A DNA stretch of 64,000 nt from Knoellia flava TL1 (lineage in GTDB: Bacteria; Actinomycetota; Actinomycetes; Actinomycetales; Dermatophilaceae). A model generated the notes under the pieces. It did not search any database. It saw only the letters and a program-made list of their open reading frames with translations, and was not told where the DNA came from. The position numbers and the translations under genes were made by a program. Location: NCBI RefSeq assembly GCF_000768675.1, contig NZ_AVPI01000010.1, forward strand, positions 1 to 64,000, read 5' to 3'. Shown here in pieces: positions 27,208 to 35,709 of this stretch (positions are counted from its first letter, which is position 1; the number at the start of each line of letters is the position of its first letter).

Positions 27208-27307
27208 CTGAACTCCCGGGCCGTGGACTGGACACCTCGACTGTGCCACCTCGGACCCTCGTGACAAAGCAGCCCACGCCGGGGGTGATCGGCGATCCGG
27301 TGCTCGT

Positions 27308-27313
27308 TAGGTT
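27308..27313 (+). promoter_or_regulatory. -10 element TAGGTT, leaderless hemH
   Basis: TAGGTT ends six bases before the hemH ATG; no ribosome site. Confidence 0.55.
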
Positions 27314-27319
27314 GTCGTC

Positions 27320-28438
27320 ATGGCCATTTCGACCGACGACGACGCCCTCGCCCCCTACGACGCAGTCCTCCTGCTCTCCTTCGGCGGGCCCGAGGCGCCC
27401 GACGAGGTCATGCCGTTCCTGCGCCGCGTGACGGCCGGGCGCGACATCCCCGAGGAGCGGCTGCAGGAGGTCGCGACCCACTACCACCACTTCGGTGGCC
27501 GCAGCCCGATCAACGACCAGAACCGCGCGCTCCTCGAGGCGCTGCAGGCCGAGATCGCCGCTCGTGGCTCGCGCATCCCGGTGCTCTGGGGCAACCGCAA
27601 CAGCGACCCCTTCGTCGTCGACACCCTCCGCGCCGCCCGCGCCGAGGGCCTGCTGCGCCTCTGCACGGTCGTCACGTCGGCCTACTCGTCCTACTCCGGC
27701 TGCCGCCAGTACCGCGAGGACCTCGCCGCCGCGACCGAGGAGCTCGGCGTCGCCGCGGCCGACTTCGTCATCGACAAGATCCGCCCCTACGCGCTGCACC
27801 CGGGGTTCGTCGCGGTCAACACCGAGCGCCTCGTCGCCACGGTCGAGGGCCTCGACGACCTCGACCCGGCGACGACCCGGCTGCTCTTCGTCACCCACTC
27901 GGTGCCCGAGGCGATGGACGACACCTCGGGCCCGGGGGACGGCGACGGCAACCTCTATGTCGAGCAGCACCTCCGCACCGCCGCCCTCGTCACGCAGGGC
28001 CTCGCCGAGCGCAGCGGGGTCACCCTCGAGCAGGAGCTCGTCTTCTGCTCGCGCTCCGGCAGCCCGCGCACGCCGTGGCTCGAGCCCGACGTCAACGACC
28101 GCATCGAGGAGCTCGCCGGCGAGGGGGTGCGCACCGTCGTCCTCGCGCCCATCGGCTTCGTCTCCGACCACATGGAGGTCGTCAACGACCTCGACCGCGA
28201 GGCGCGCGAGACGGCGGAGCGGGTCGGCGTGCGGTTCGCCCGCGTCCCCACCGCCGGGACGCACCCGCTCTTCGTCGAGGCGCTCGTCGACCTCGTCCAC
28301 GAGCGTGCCGCCGAGGCGCGCGAGGAGGTCGTCATCCCCGCCCAGGCCGACGCCGGGGACGTGCGGCCGTCGATCTGCGCGAGCGGCTGCTGCCCCAACC
28401 TGCGTGCGGCGAAGCCGGCGCTCTGCGGGCGGGACTGA
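27320..28438 (+). CDS. hemH: Ferrochelatase (actinobacterial coproporphyrin ferrochelatase type)
   Basis: 372 residues. LLLSFGGPEAPDEVMPFLRRVT at the N-terminus, the catalytic His in FVTHSVPEAM and Glu in the C-lobe (PIGFVSDHMEVVNDLD). In actinobacteria this enzyme inserts iron into coproporphyrin III (CpfC). A [2Fe-2S] cluster, known in mycobacterial homologues, is suggested by SGCRQY in the middle and CASGCCPN near the C-terminus. Acts in the cytoplasm or at the membrane face. One base separates it from the next gene. Confidence 0.9.
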   Translation: MAISTDDDALAPYDAVLLLSFGGPEAPDEVMPFLRRVTAGRDIPEERLQEVATHYHHFGGRSPINDQNRALLEALQAEIAARGSRIPVLWGNRNSDPFVVDTLRAARAEGLLRLCTVVTSAYSSYSGCRQYREDLAAATEELGVAAADFVIDKIRPYALHPGFVAVNTERLVATVEGLDDLDPATTRLLFVTHSVPEAMDDTSGPGDGDGNLYVEQHLRTAALVTQGLAERSGVTLEQELVFCSRSGSPRTPWLEPDVNDRIEELAGEGVRTVVLAPIGFVSDHMEVVNDLDREARETAERVGVRFARVPTAGTHPLFVEALVDLVHERAAEAREEVVIPAQADAGDVRPSICASGCCPNLRAAKPALCGRD

Positions 28439-28439
28439 C

Positions 28440-29288
28440 ATGGACCTCTCCCTCCCCGACGACACCCTCGCCGCCGCCCTCGAGGCCCTCGCCGCCGACG
28501 TCGCCCGGTCCGCCGGCCGGCTCGTCGTCGACGAGCGCCCCGACGCCGTCGAGGTCGCCGCGACGAAGTCGACCGCCACCGACGTCGTCACCGCGATGGA
28601 CCAGGCCTCGCAGGACCACCTCCTCTCGCGCCTGCGCGAGGCGCGACCCGACGACGCCGTCATGGGCGAGGAGGACGGGGGAGCGGCGGGCACGTCCGGC
28701 ATCACGTGGGTCGTCGACCCGATCGACGGCACCGTCAACTACCTCTACGGCATCCCGGCGTATGCCGTCTCCGTCGCCGCCGTCGTCGGCGACCCCACCC
28801 AGCACGGCGGGTGGCGCCCGTTCGCCGCCGCGGTCTACAACCCCGTGACCGACGAGCTCTACCGCGCCCGGAGCGGAGGTGGCGCCTTCCTCGTCGTCGG
28901 TGACGAGCAGGCGCCGCTCGTGCCCACCTCGTGTGACTCCCTCGGTCAGGCCCTCGTCGCCACCGGCTTCGGGTATGCCGCGGAGCGCCGCGAGCGGCAG
29001 GGCCGCCTGCTGCTCGACCTCCTCCCGCAGGTGCGCGACATCCGCAGGGCGGGCAGCGCCGCGCTTGACCTGTGCGCCGTTGCGGCCGGCCGCGTCGACG
29101 CCTACTACGAGACCGGGCTCAACCCCTGGGACCTGGCCGGTGGCTGGCTCGTGGCCCATGAGGCCGGTGCCGTCGTCGGCGGGCTCGACGGCCCCGGCGA
29201 GTCCCTCACGTGGGCGTGCGCGCCCGGCCTGCGGACGAAGTTCGCCGAAGTCGTCGAAGTCGGCACCAGAACCCACCTCGAGGGCTAG
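28440..29288 (+). CDS. Inositol monophosphatase family protein
   Basis: 282 residues of the lithium-sensitive, Mg-dependent phosphatase fold. Metal ligands lie in MGEEDG (about residue 75), WVVDPIDGTVNY (about 91-102) and the C-terminal NPWDLAGGWLVAHEAG. It may act on inositol phosphate, fructose-1,6-bisphosphate or histidinol phosphate; sequence alone cannot decide. Starts one base after hemH, so co-transcribed. Confidence 0.85.
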   Translation: MDLSLPDDTLAAALEALAADVARSAGRLVVDERPDAVEVAATKSTATDVVTAMDQASQDHLLSRLREARPDDAVMGEEDGGAAGTSGITWVVDPIDGTVNYLYGIPAYAVSVAAVVGDPTQHGGWRPFAAAVYNPVTDELYRARSGGGAFLVVGDEQAPLVPTSCDSLGQALVATGFGYAAERRERQGRLLLDLLPQVRDIRRAGSAALDLCAVAAGRVDAYYETGLNPWDLAGGWLVAHEAGAVVGGLDGPGESLTWACAPGLRTKFAEVVEVGTRTHLEG

Positions 29289-29338
29289 TGTCGGCCCCGC
29301 TGTGGCGGTATCCACGGCGATGGTGCACAATCGCCGCT

Positions 29339-29414
29339 CGCACGGGCACAAAAACGACCGTCCGTGCGTTGACTGGGCGAAGCAGGGACGGCAGGGACCG
29401 GAGAACGACTCCGG
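29339..29414 (+). other. Two hairpins in the leader of the DUF4193 gene
   Basis: CGCACGG (29339-29345) with CCGTGCG (29362-29368), 16-base loop; and CCGGAG (29398-29403) with CTCCGG (29409-29414), 5-base loop, about 30 bases before the ATG. They may terminate the upstream operon or shape the leader. The 157-base gap holds no gene. Confidence 0.35.
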
Positions 29415-29445
29415 CACCCACCCCATGGACATGGGAAGGAGCGCA

Positions 29446-29745
29446 ATGGCGACCGACTACGACGCGCCACGCAAGACCGACGACGAGCTGTCCGAGGACT
29501 CCATCGAGGAGCTGAAGACCCGTCGCAACGACAAGCGGTCCTCCAGCGTCGACGTCGACGAGACCGAGCAGGCCGAGGGCTTCGAGCTCCCGGGCGCGGA
29601 CCTCTCGGGCGAGGAGATGTCGGTGCGGGTCATCCCGCGCCAGGCCGACGAGTTCACGTGCTCGAGGTGCTTCCTCGTGCACCACCGCAGCCAGCTGGCC
29701 TCCGAGAAGAACGGCCAGATGGTCTGCAGCGAGTGCGCAGCCTGA
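29446..29745 (+). CDS. DUF4193 family zinc-ribbon protein
   Basis: 99 residues, acidic, with [14 protein letters not shown] and, 18 residues on, CSECAA: a CxxC...CxxC zinc ribbon. Conserved [22 protein letters not shown]-terminus. The family is nearly universal in actinobacteria; function unknown, though zinc ribbons of this size often contact RNA polymerase or RNA. The ATG has GGAAGGAG at ideal spacing, unlike its leaderless neighbours, suggesting high translation. Confidence 0.83.
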   Translation: MATDYDAPRKTDDELSEDSIEELKTRRNDKRSSSVDVDETEQAEGFELPGADLSGEEMSVRVIPRQADEFTCSRCFLVHHRSQLASEKNGQMVCSECAA

Positions 29746-29784
29746 GCACCGGTGACGGCGGTCCGCGAGGGCCGCTGCGCGAGA

Positions 29785-29790
29785 TAGGGT
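29785..29790 (+). promoter_or_regulatory. -10 element TAGGGT of dut
   Basis: TAGGGT ends eight bases before the GTG of dut, without a ribosome site. Confidence 0.5.
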
Positions 29791-29798
29791 CAGTCCCC

Positions 29799-30293
29799 GT
29801 GACTGGCCCTTCTCGCATTCCGGTCGCCTTCCGGCGGCTCGTCCCGGAGGCCCGCGTCCCGGCATACGCGTCCGAGGGGGACGCCGGCGCCGACCTCACC
29901 GCGGTGACCGAGGTGACCCTCGCACCGGGCGAGCGCGCGCTCGTCCCGACCGGGATCGCCGTCGCGCTCCCGCCGGGCATCGTCGGCCTCGTCCACCCGC
30001 GGTCCGGCCTCGCCGCGCGGCACGGTGTCACGGTCGTCAACGCCCCCGGCACGGTCGACTCCGGCTACCGCGGCGAGATCCTCGTCAACCTCGTCAACCT
30101 CGACCCGCGCGAGCCGTTCACCGTCTCCGTGGGCGACCGGATCGCGCAGCTCGTCGTCCAGGAGTACGCGCACGCCGAGTTCTCCGAGGCCGACTCGCTC
30201 CCGGACAGCGTCCGGGGGGACACTGGACATGGATCCACCGGGGGATTCGGCACGACGCCCCCGCCCAACCTCGAGGAAGTGACCACGCAGTGA
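29799..30293 (+). CDS. dut: Deoxyuridine 5'-triphosphate nucleotidohydrolase (dUTPase)
   Basis: 164 residues, trimeric dUTPase. The five motifs are readable: [30 protein letters not shown] and GHGSTGGFG. It hydrolyses dUTP to dUMP and keeps uracil out of DNA, complementing tdk 4 kb upstream. The GTG start has a leaderless-type -10. The stop overlaps the next gene's GTG by four bases. Confidence 0.93.
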   Translation: MTGPSRIPVAFRRLVPEARVPAYASEGDAGADLTAVTEVTLAPGERALVPTGIAVALPPGIVGLVHPRSGLAARHGVTVVNAPGTVDSGYRGEILVNLVNLDPREPFTVSVGDRIAQLVVQEYAHAEFSEADSLPDSVRGDTGHGSTGGFGTTPPPNLEEVTTQ

Positions 30294-31060
30294 GCATCTT
30301 TCGCCGGCGCAAGGCCGATGCGGAGACCGCAGCAGAGCCCGGGACCGACACGGAGCTCGACGCCGTCGACGGCGCCGAGGACGTCGAGACCGACGACGCG
30401 CCCGAGGTGACCCCGGACGCGCCGGTCGACCGGAGCGCCGGACCGTTCGACGCCACCGAGGTGGAGGACGACGATGGCCGGCTCGACCTGGGCGCGCTGC
30501 GCATCCGCGGCGCGGAGGGAATGGAGCTCCGCCTCGAGATCGACCAGGAGCAGCAGCACGTCATCGCCGCGACGGCGGTGCTCGGCGAGTCCGCCCTCCA
30601 GATGCAGGCGTTCGCGGCTCCCCGCTCCGGCGGGGTGTGGGCCGACATCCGTGCCGAGATCGCGGCCGCCATCGAGACCCAGGGCGGCACCGCGGACCTC
30701 GAGGACGGCCCGCTCGGCACCGAGCTGCGCACCCGCATGCCCAGCGCCGGCCCCGACGGCCGCACGGTCTTCGCCCCGGCGCGCTTCCTCGGCGTCGACG
30801 GCCCGCGCTGGTTCCTGCGCGGCGTCGTCTCCGGTCGCGGCGCCATCGACGACGACGCGGCCGCGCCGCTGCTCGACGTCTTCCGCGAGACGGTCGTCGT
30901 GCGCGGCAGCGACCCCATGGCACCGCGCGAGCTGCTGCCGCTGCGCCTCCCGCAGGAGGAGGCCACCCCGATGCCCGGCGTCCCCGGCGCCGAGGGCCCG
31001 ACCTCGACCGATGAGCTCAATCCCTTCGAGCGCGGACCCGAGATCACCGAGGTGAGGTGA
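30290..31060 (+). CDS. DUF3710 family protein
   Basis: 256 residues. A disordered acidic N-terminus (residues 8-65) precedes a conserved domain with [18 protein letters not shown] and [15 protein letters not shown]. The fold resembles surface or scaffold domains; no catalytic residues are evident. Always found downstream of dut in related genomes (recalled). Overlaps dut by four bases and the next gene by one. Confidence 0.78.
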   Translation: MSIFRRRKADAETAAEPGTDTELDAVDGAEDVETDDAPEVTPDAPVDRSAGPFDATEVEDDDGRLDLGALRIRGAEGMELRLEIDQEQQHVIAATAVLGESALQMQAFAAPRSGGVWADIRAEIAAAIETQGGTADLEDGPLGTELRTRMPSAGPDGRTVFAPARFLGVDGPRWFLRGVVSGRGAIDDDAAAPLLDVFRETVVVRGSDPMAPRELLPLRLPQEEATPMPGVPGAEGPTSTDELNPFERGPEITEVR

Positions 31061-31428
31061 TGGGCCTCAAGGAGCGCATCCGCGACCTCGCCCGCACCGA
31101 GTCCCAGCTCGAGGCGGCCGAGATCCGCGAGCGCACCCTGTCCGACCCGGGCGCGGCCGTGGCCTGTGCCGGCGAGCTCGTCGAGCGCCGCCCGGCGACC
31201 GTGGCCGGCTGCGTCCGGTGCATCACCATCCCGCCGCGCCAGAGCGTCCCGGTCCTCGTCGCCGAGCTCTTCGACGGCGAGCGCTCGGTCAACCTCGTCT
31301 GGGTGGGCCGGCGCCACATCGCGGGCATCGACCCCGGTGTCTTCCTCACCGCTGAGGGCCGGATCGCCAAGGTCAAGGGCCAGCCGACGATCTTCAACCC
31401 GACCTACCAGATCGTGCCGACCAAGTGA
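31060..31428 (+). CDS. OB-fold nucleic-acid-binding-like protein
   Basis: 122 residues. A basic, helical N-terminus (LKERIRDLARTES) and an OB-like beta region (AGCVRCITIPPRQSVPVLVAELFDGERSVNLVWVG then LTAEGRIAKVKGQ). The ATG at 31060 shares a base with the previous stop (TGATG) and has GAGG seven bases upstream. Likely binds nucleic acid, by fold only. Confidence 0.75.
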   Translation: MGLKERIRDLARTESQLEAAEIRERTLSDPGAAVACAGELVERRPATVAGCVRCITIPPRQSVPVLVAELFDGERSVNLVWVGRRHIAGIDPGVFLTAEGRIAKVKGQPTIFNPTYQIVPTK

Positions 31429-32138
31429 GCCGAGACGTGACCCCCGAGGTGACGCCGACCGACCGCGCGGCCGCGGAGACGGTCGAGCAGCTCATCCGGC
31501 ACCGCCTCTCGCACGCGCTCGGCGGCTGGCGCGGGTCCATCGAGACCGCGCTCCCGACCGTCGCGTTCATCGCGCTGTGGAGCTGGCGACAGGACCTCAA
31601 GCTCGCCGTCTGGTCCGCCGTCGGCGTCGCACTCGTCCTCGCCGTGGCGCGGCTCGTCCAGCGCTCCAGCCTCCAGCACGTCCTCGGCGCCGTCTTCGCG
31701 ACCGCCATCGCGGCCTTCTTCGCGATGCGCAGCGGCAAGGCCGAGGACGCGTTCCTGCCCGGCATGCTGCTCTCGGGCGCCTACCTCGTCGGGACCGTCG
31801 TCTCGATCTTCGCTCGGTGGCCGGTCGTCGGCTTCCTCGTCGGCGCCGGCGACCCGCGGGCCGCGGAGGACCCCTTCGCGTGGCGTCGCGACCCCGGCAT
31901 GGTCCGGGTCTGCTCGCGTCTCACCTGGGTCCTCGTCGCGCTGTATGCCGTGCGCCTCTCGATCCAGGTCCCGCTCTACCTCGCCGCGCAGGTCGAGGCG
32001 CTCGGTGTCGCCAAGATCGTCCTCGGCTGGCCGCTGTGGATCGCCGGGGTGGCGGTCATGGGCTGGCTGCTCATGCGGGGGAGCACCCCGCAGGAGGTCC
32101 TGGCTCCCGACACCGAGCCGGCCTCCGACGACGCCTGA
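31425..32138 (+). CDS. DUF3159 family membrane protein
   Basis: 237 residues with five or six predicted membrane helices. Conserved HALGGWRGSIETALPTVAF at the start of the first helix and WRRDPGMVRVCSRLTWVLVALYAVRL later. Possible intracellular-septation-protein-A-like fold (inference). GTG start overlaps the OB-fold gene by four bases; it is the last gene of the dut operon and converges on the TrkA gene. Confidence 0.77.
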   Translation: MSRDVTPEVTPTDRAAAETVEQLIRHRLSHALGGWRGSIETALPTVAFIALWSWRQDLKLAVWSAVGVALVLAVARLVQRSSLQHVLGAVFATAIAAFFAMRSGKAEDAFLPGMLLSGAYLVGTVVSIFARWPVVGFLVGAGDPRAAEDPFAWRRDPGMVRVCSRLTWVLVALYAVRLSIQVPLYLAAQVEALGVAKIVLGWPLWIAGVAVMGWLLMRGSTPQEVLAPDTEPASDDA

Positions 32139-32153
32139 TCCGGACGCACCCGC

Positions 32154-32225
32154 ACTTCTTGCGCAGGAGCGACATCCAGGGCCCCGAAACAGGTCTCGCG
32201 GTGTCGCTCCTGCGCAATCAGTCGA
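32154..32225. repeat. Inverted repeat, copy B of the structured repeat family
   Basis: TTGCGCAGGAGCGACA (32159-32174) and TGTCGCTCCTGCGCAA (32202-32217) are perfect 16-bp arms with flanking ACTT and AGTCGA. It lies between convergent genes. Compared with copy A (7751-7822), the outer TTGC/GCAA and GACA/TGTC stay fixed while the inner bases differ and remain paired. Confidence 0.82.
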
Positions 32226-32261
32226 GGAAAGACCGGGTGTACGCCGGGTGGGCGACTGCCG

Positions 32262-32948
32262 TCAGTCGTCGATCTCGCGCTTCTGGCGGGTGCCGGGGCT
32301 GAGCATCGACTCGAGGTCGGACTCGCCCTCGGTCGTCGTGATGAAGAGCAGCTCGTCGAGCGGCTCGAGGGCGTCGTCGCGGCTCGGTGCGATGGGGTGG
32401 CCGCCGCGGATGATGCCGGTGAGGACCGTGTCGGGAGGGAAGGCGATGTCACCGACGCGCGTGCCGGCATACGGGCTTCCGGTCGGAAGGGTCATCTCGA
32501 CCATCGCGGCGTGACCCTGCTGGAACTCGAAGATCCGCACGAGGTCGCCGACGGACACGGCCTCCTCGATGAGGGCCGTCATGAGGCGCGGCGTCGAGAC
32601 GGCGACGTCGACGCCCCAGGCCTCGTCGAACATCCACTCGTTCTTGGGGTTGTTGACGCGGGCGACGGTGCGCGGGACGCCGAACTCGGTCTTGGCGAGG
32701 AGCGACACGACGAGGTTGGCCTTGTCGTCACCGGTGGCCGCGACGACGACGTCGCAGTCGGCGACCCCGGCCTCGGTGAGCGCCGAGAGCTCGCAGGCGT
32801 CGGCCTGGAGCCAGGCCGCGTCGGGCACCTTGGCGACCCGCTCGCCGTCGGCCTCGCGGTCGATGAGGAGGAGCTGGTGGCCGTTGCGGATGAGCTCGCG
32901 GGCGATGGAGCGGCCCACGCTCCCGGCCCCGGCGATGACGACGCGCAT
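32262..32948 (-). CDS. TrkA-type potassium transport regulatory subunit (second of pair)
   Basis: 228 residues with an RCK_N Rossmann domain (VVIAGAGSVGRSIARELIRNGH, NAD(H)-binding glycines) and an RCK_C domain (about 145-215). The acidic residue after strand 2 is DREAD. Together with the neighbouring gene it matches the CeoB/CeoC pair of mycobacteria, cytoplasmic NAD(H)- or ATP-sensing gates on a Trk/Ktr channel or other K+ transporter. It follows its partner after 25 bases on the same strand. Confidence 0.85.
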   Translation of the reverse strand: MRVVIAGAGSVGRSIARELIRNGHQLLLIDREADGERVAKVPDAAWLQADACELSALTEAGVADCDVVVAATGDDKANLVVSLLAKTEFGVPRTVARVNNPKNEWMFDEAWGVDVAVSTPRLMTALIEEAVSVGDLVRIFEFQQGHAAMVEMTLPTGSPYAGTRVGDIAFPPDTVLTGIIRGGHPIAPSRDDALEPLDELLFITTTEGESDLESMLSPGTRQKREIDD

Positions 32949-32973
32949 GTGCTGGTCCTTGGGTGTCGTGAGG

Positions 32974-33636
32974 TCAGTGCGCCGGGGGAGCGGCGTCGAG
33001 GGTGCGCTCGGCCTCGGCGAGGCGGTCGCGGTCGAGCGAGAAGTGGACGAGGTCGCCGTCCTGGTAGACGGTGTCGGCCTTCGGGAGCATCCCCTCGCCG
33101 AGCCGGCTCAGATAGGCGACACGGCCGCCGACGACGCTCTCGAGCTCGAAGATGCGGCGCCCGACCCAGGCCGCGTTGACCGGCATCTCGGCGATGACGA
33201 TCCGGCCGCTGGGGTCGGTGTACTCGGGCACGTGCCCCTGGGGCAGGAGGCGGCGCAGGACCTGGTCGCTCGTCCACTTCACCGTGGCGACGGTGGGGAT
33301 GCCGAGGCGCTGGTAGATCTCGGCGCGGCCGGGGTCGTAGATGCGGGCGACGACGTTCTCGACGCCGAACTTCTCGCGTGCGACGCGCGCGGCGAGGATG
33401 TTGGAGTTGTCACCGCTGGAGACCGCCGCGAACGCGTAGGCGTTGGCGATCCCCGCCTCGCGCAGGGTGTCCCTGTCGAAGCCGACCCCGACGACGCGAC
33501 GACCCTCGAAGGAGGTGCCGAGCCTGCGGAACGCGGTCTCGTCCTGGTCGATGATGGCGACCTCGTGGCCGGCCCGCTCGAGGGCCCTGGCCAGAGACGC
33601 ACCGACGCGGCCGCAGCCCATGATGACGAAATGCAC
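32974..33636 (-). CDS. TrkA-type potassium transport regulatory subunit (first of pair)
   Basis: 220 residues; RCK_N domain begins FVIMGCGRVGASLARALERAGH with GxGxxG, and the strand-2 acid is IIDQDE. RCK_C spans about 140-210. It is the first gene of a two-gene operon divergent from a KimA-like permease with a 63-base gap. No TrkH/KtrB pore subunit is in the window, so the transporter gated may be the adjacent permease (inference). Confidence 0.85.
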   Translation of the reverse strand: MHFVIMGCGRVGASLARALERAGHEVAIIDQDETAFRRLGTSFEGRRVVGVGFDRDTLREAGIANAYAFAAVSSGDNSNILAARVAREKFGVENVVARIYDPGRAEIYQRLGIPTVATVKWTSDQVLRRLLPQGHVPEYTDPSGRIVIAEMPVNAAWVGRRIFELESVVGGRVAYLSRLGEGMLPKADTVYQDGDLVHFSLDRDRLAEAERTLDAAPPAH

Positions 33637-33687
33637 GATCCGACGCTACACCGGCTCGTGCATGGCGCGAGCACCGTCACGGGTGCA

Positions 33688-33693
33688 TAGAGT
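33688..33693 (+). promoter_or_regulatory. -10 element TAGAGT, leaderless permease gene
   Basis: TAGAGT ends six bases before the GTG at 33700; no ribosome site. Confidence 0.55.
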
Positions 33694-33699
33694 GGCGCC

Positions 33700-35709
33700 G
33701 TGACTTCCTCTGGTCGCGTGGTCAAACGCGTCATCCTCGGCCGGGCCATGCGCTCGGACCGCCTGGGCGAGACCCTCCTCCCCAAGCGCCTCGCCCTTCC
33801 CGTCTTCGCCAGTGACGCGCTGTCGTCGGTCGCCTACGCACCGGACGAGATCCTGCTGACCCTCGGCCTCGCCGGAGGCGCCCTCGCCGCGACGCACTCG
33901 TGGGAGATCGCCCTCGCGGTCGTCCTCGTCATGGCGGTCGTCGTCCTCAGCTACCGGCAGAACGTCCACGCCTACCCCTCCGGCGGCGGGGACTACGAGG
34001 TGGCCAGCGTCAACCTCGGCCCGAAGGCGGGGCTCACCGTCGGCAGCGCCCTGCTCGTCGACTACGTCCTCACCGTCGCCGTGTCGGTCTCGGCAGGCAT
34101 CCAGAACGCCGCGTCCGCCTTCACCTTCCTGCGCGGTCACGAGGTGGCCGCGGCGATCACGCTCGTCGTGCTCCTCACGGCGATGAACCTGCGGGGTGTG
34201 CGGGAGTCCGGCAAGGCCTTCGCCGTCCCGACCTACCTCTTCATGGTCACCGTCATCGGCATGGCGGTCGTCGGCTTCTTCCGCGAGGCGGCGGGAACGC
34301 TGCCCAAGGCCGAGAGCGCGGCCCTCGAGCTCGCTCCCGAGCCGGGCATGGGCGCTCTCGGCACTGCCGCGATGGCGTTCCTGCTGCTGCGGGCGTTCTC
34401 GTCCGGCTGTGCGGCGCTCACCGGAGTCGAGGCGATCTCCAACGGCGTCCCCGCTTTCCAGAAGCCCAAGAGCCGCAACGCCGCGACGACCCTGCTCCTC
34501 ATGGGCGGCATCGCCATCACGATGCTCGCCTCGATGATCGCCCTGGCGCAGTGGACCGAGGTCAAGATCGCCGAGGACCCCGAGACCCAGCTGCTGAGGG
34601 ACGGGGTGCCCGTGGGCGATGGCTACGTCCAGGACACGGTGATGGGCCAGGTGTCCAAGGCCGTCTTCGACGGGTTCCACCCCGGCGTCGTCCTCGTCTC
34701 CGTCGTCACCGGCCTCATCCTCTTCCTCGCCGCCAACACGGCCTTCAACGGGTTCCCGGTGCTCGGGTCGATCCTCGCGCGCGACGGCTTCCTGCCACGC
34801 CAGCTGCACACCCGCGGCGACCGCCTCGCGTTCTCCAACGGCATCCTCATCCTCGCCGGAGCGGCTGCCGCCCTCATCGCGCTCTACGACGCGCAGGTCA
34901 CCAAGCTCATCCAGCTCTACATCGTGGGCGTCTTCGTGTCGTTCACCCTGAGCCAGATCGGCATGATCCGGCACTGGAACCGCCACCTGGCCGTCGAGCG
35001 CAATGCCCAGGTCCGCGCCCGGATGCACCGCAGCCGGATCATCAACGCCATCGGCGCCGGCATGTCGGGGCTGGTCCTCCTCGTCGTCCTGGCGACGAAG
35101 TTCCTTCACGGTGCCGGTTATGCCATCGCGGCCATGGCCGTCCTCTTCGTGCTGATGATGCGGATCAAGCGGCACTACGACCGGGTGCGCGCCGAGCTGC
35201 GGGTCGAGGAGTCGGACACCAAGCAGCAGATGCTGCCCTCGCGGGTCCACGCGATCGTCCTCGTCTCCAAGATCCACAAGCCGACCCTTCGGGCGCTGGC
35301 CTACGCCCGGGCCACCCGGCCCTCGGTCCTCGAGGCGCTCACCGTCGACGTCGAGCCCGAGGAGACCAAGCTGCTCCAGGCAGAGTGGGACCGGCGCCAG
35401 ATCCCGGTGCCGCTCAAGGCGCTCGACAGCCCCTACCGCGAGGTGACGCGCCCCGTCGTCGACTACGTCAAGTCGATCCGCTCGGGCAGCCCGCGCGACA
35501 TCGTCGTCGTCTACATCCCCGAGTACGTCCTCGGCCACTGGTGGGAGCAGGCCCTGCACAACCAGAGCGCGCTCCGCCTCAAGGGACGGCTCCTCTTCAC
35601 GCCGGGCGTCATGGTGTCGAGCGTGCCGTGGCAGCTCGCGTCGTCGGCCGGCATGGAGGAGCGCCTCGACGGTCCGGTCGCCGGCGACGTCCGGCGCGGC
35701 GAGGGATGA
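33700..35709 (+). CDS. APC-superfamily permease with large cytosolic C-terminal domain, KimA-like potassium importer
   Basis: 669 residues. About 12 helices (to about residue 490), then a 175-residue soluble domain with an alpha/beta, USP-like start (VHAIVLVSKIHKPTLRALAYAR). First-helix signature FASDALSSVAYAPDEILLTLG and YPSGGGDYEVA fit the KimA/YdaO branch, which imports K+ with protons and is inhibited by c-di-AMP in Bacillus. Divergence from two TrkA genes strongly supports a K+ role; amino-acid transport is the alternative. The stop overlaps the next gene by four bases (ATGA). Confidence 0.78.
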   Translation: MTSSGRVVKRVILGRAMRSDRLGETLLPKRLALPVFASDALSSVAYAPDEILLTLGLAGGALAATHSWEIALAVVLVMAVVVLSYRQNVHAYPSGGGDYEVASVNLGPKAGLTVGSALLVDYVLTVAVSVSAGIQNAASAFTFLRGHEVAAAITLVVLLTAMNLRGVRESGKAFAVPTYLFMVTVIGMAVVGFFREAAGTLPKAESAALELAPEPGMGALGTAAMAFLLLRAFSSGCAALTGVEAISNGVPAFQKPKSRNAATTLLLMGGIAITMLASMIALAQWTEVKIAEDPETQLLRDGVPVGDGYVQDTVMGQVSKAVFDGFHPGVVLVSVVTGLILFLAANTAFNGFPVLGSILARDGFLPRQLHTRGDRLAFSNGILILAGAAAALIALYDAQVTKLIQLYIVGVFVSFTLSQIGMIRHWNRHLAVERNAQVRARMHRSRIINAIGAGMSGLVLLVVLATKFLHGAGYAIAAMAVLFVLMMRIKRHYDRVRAELRVEESDTKQQMLPSRVHAIVLVSKIHKPTLRALAYARATRPSVLEALTVDVEPEETKLLQAEWDRRQIPVPLKALDSPYREVTRPVVDYVKSIRSGSPRDIVVVYIPEYVLGHWWEQALHNQSALRLKGRLLFTPGVMVSSVPWQLASSAGMEERLDGPVAGDVRRGEG

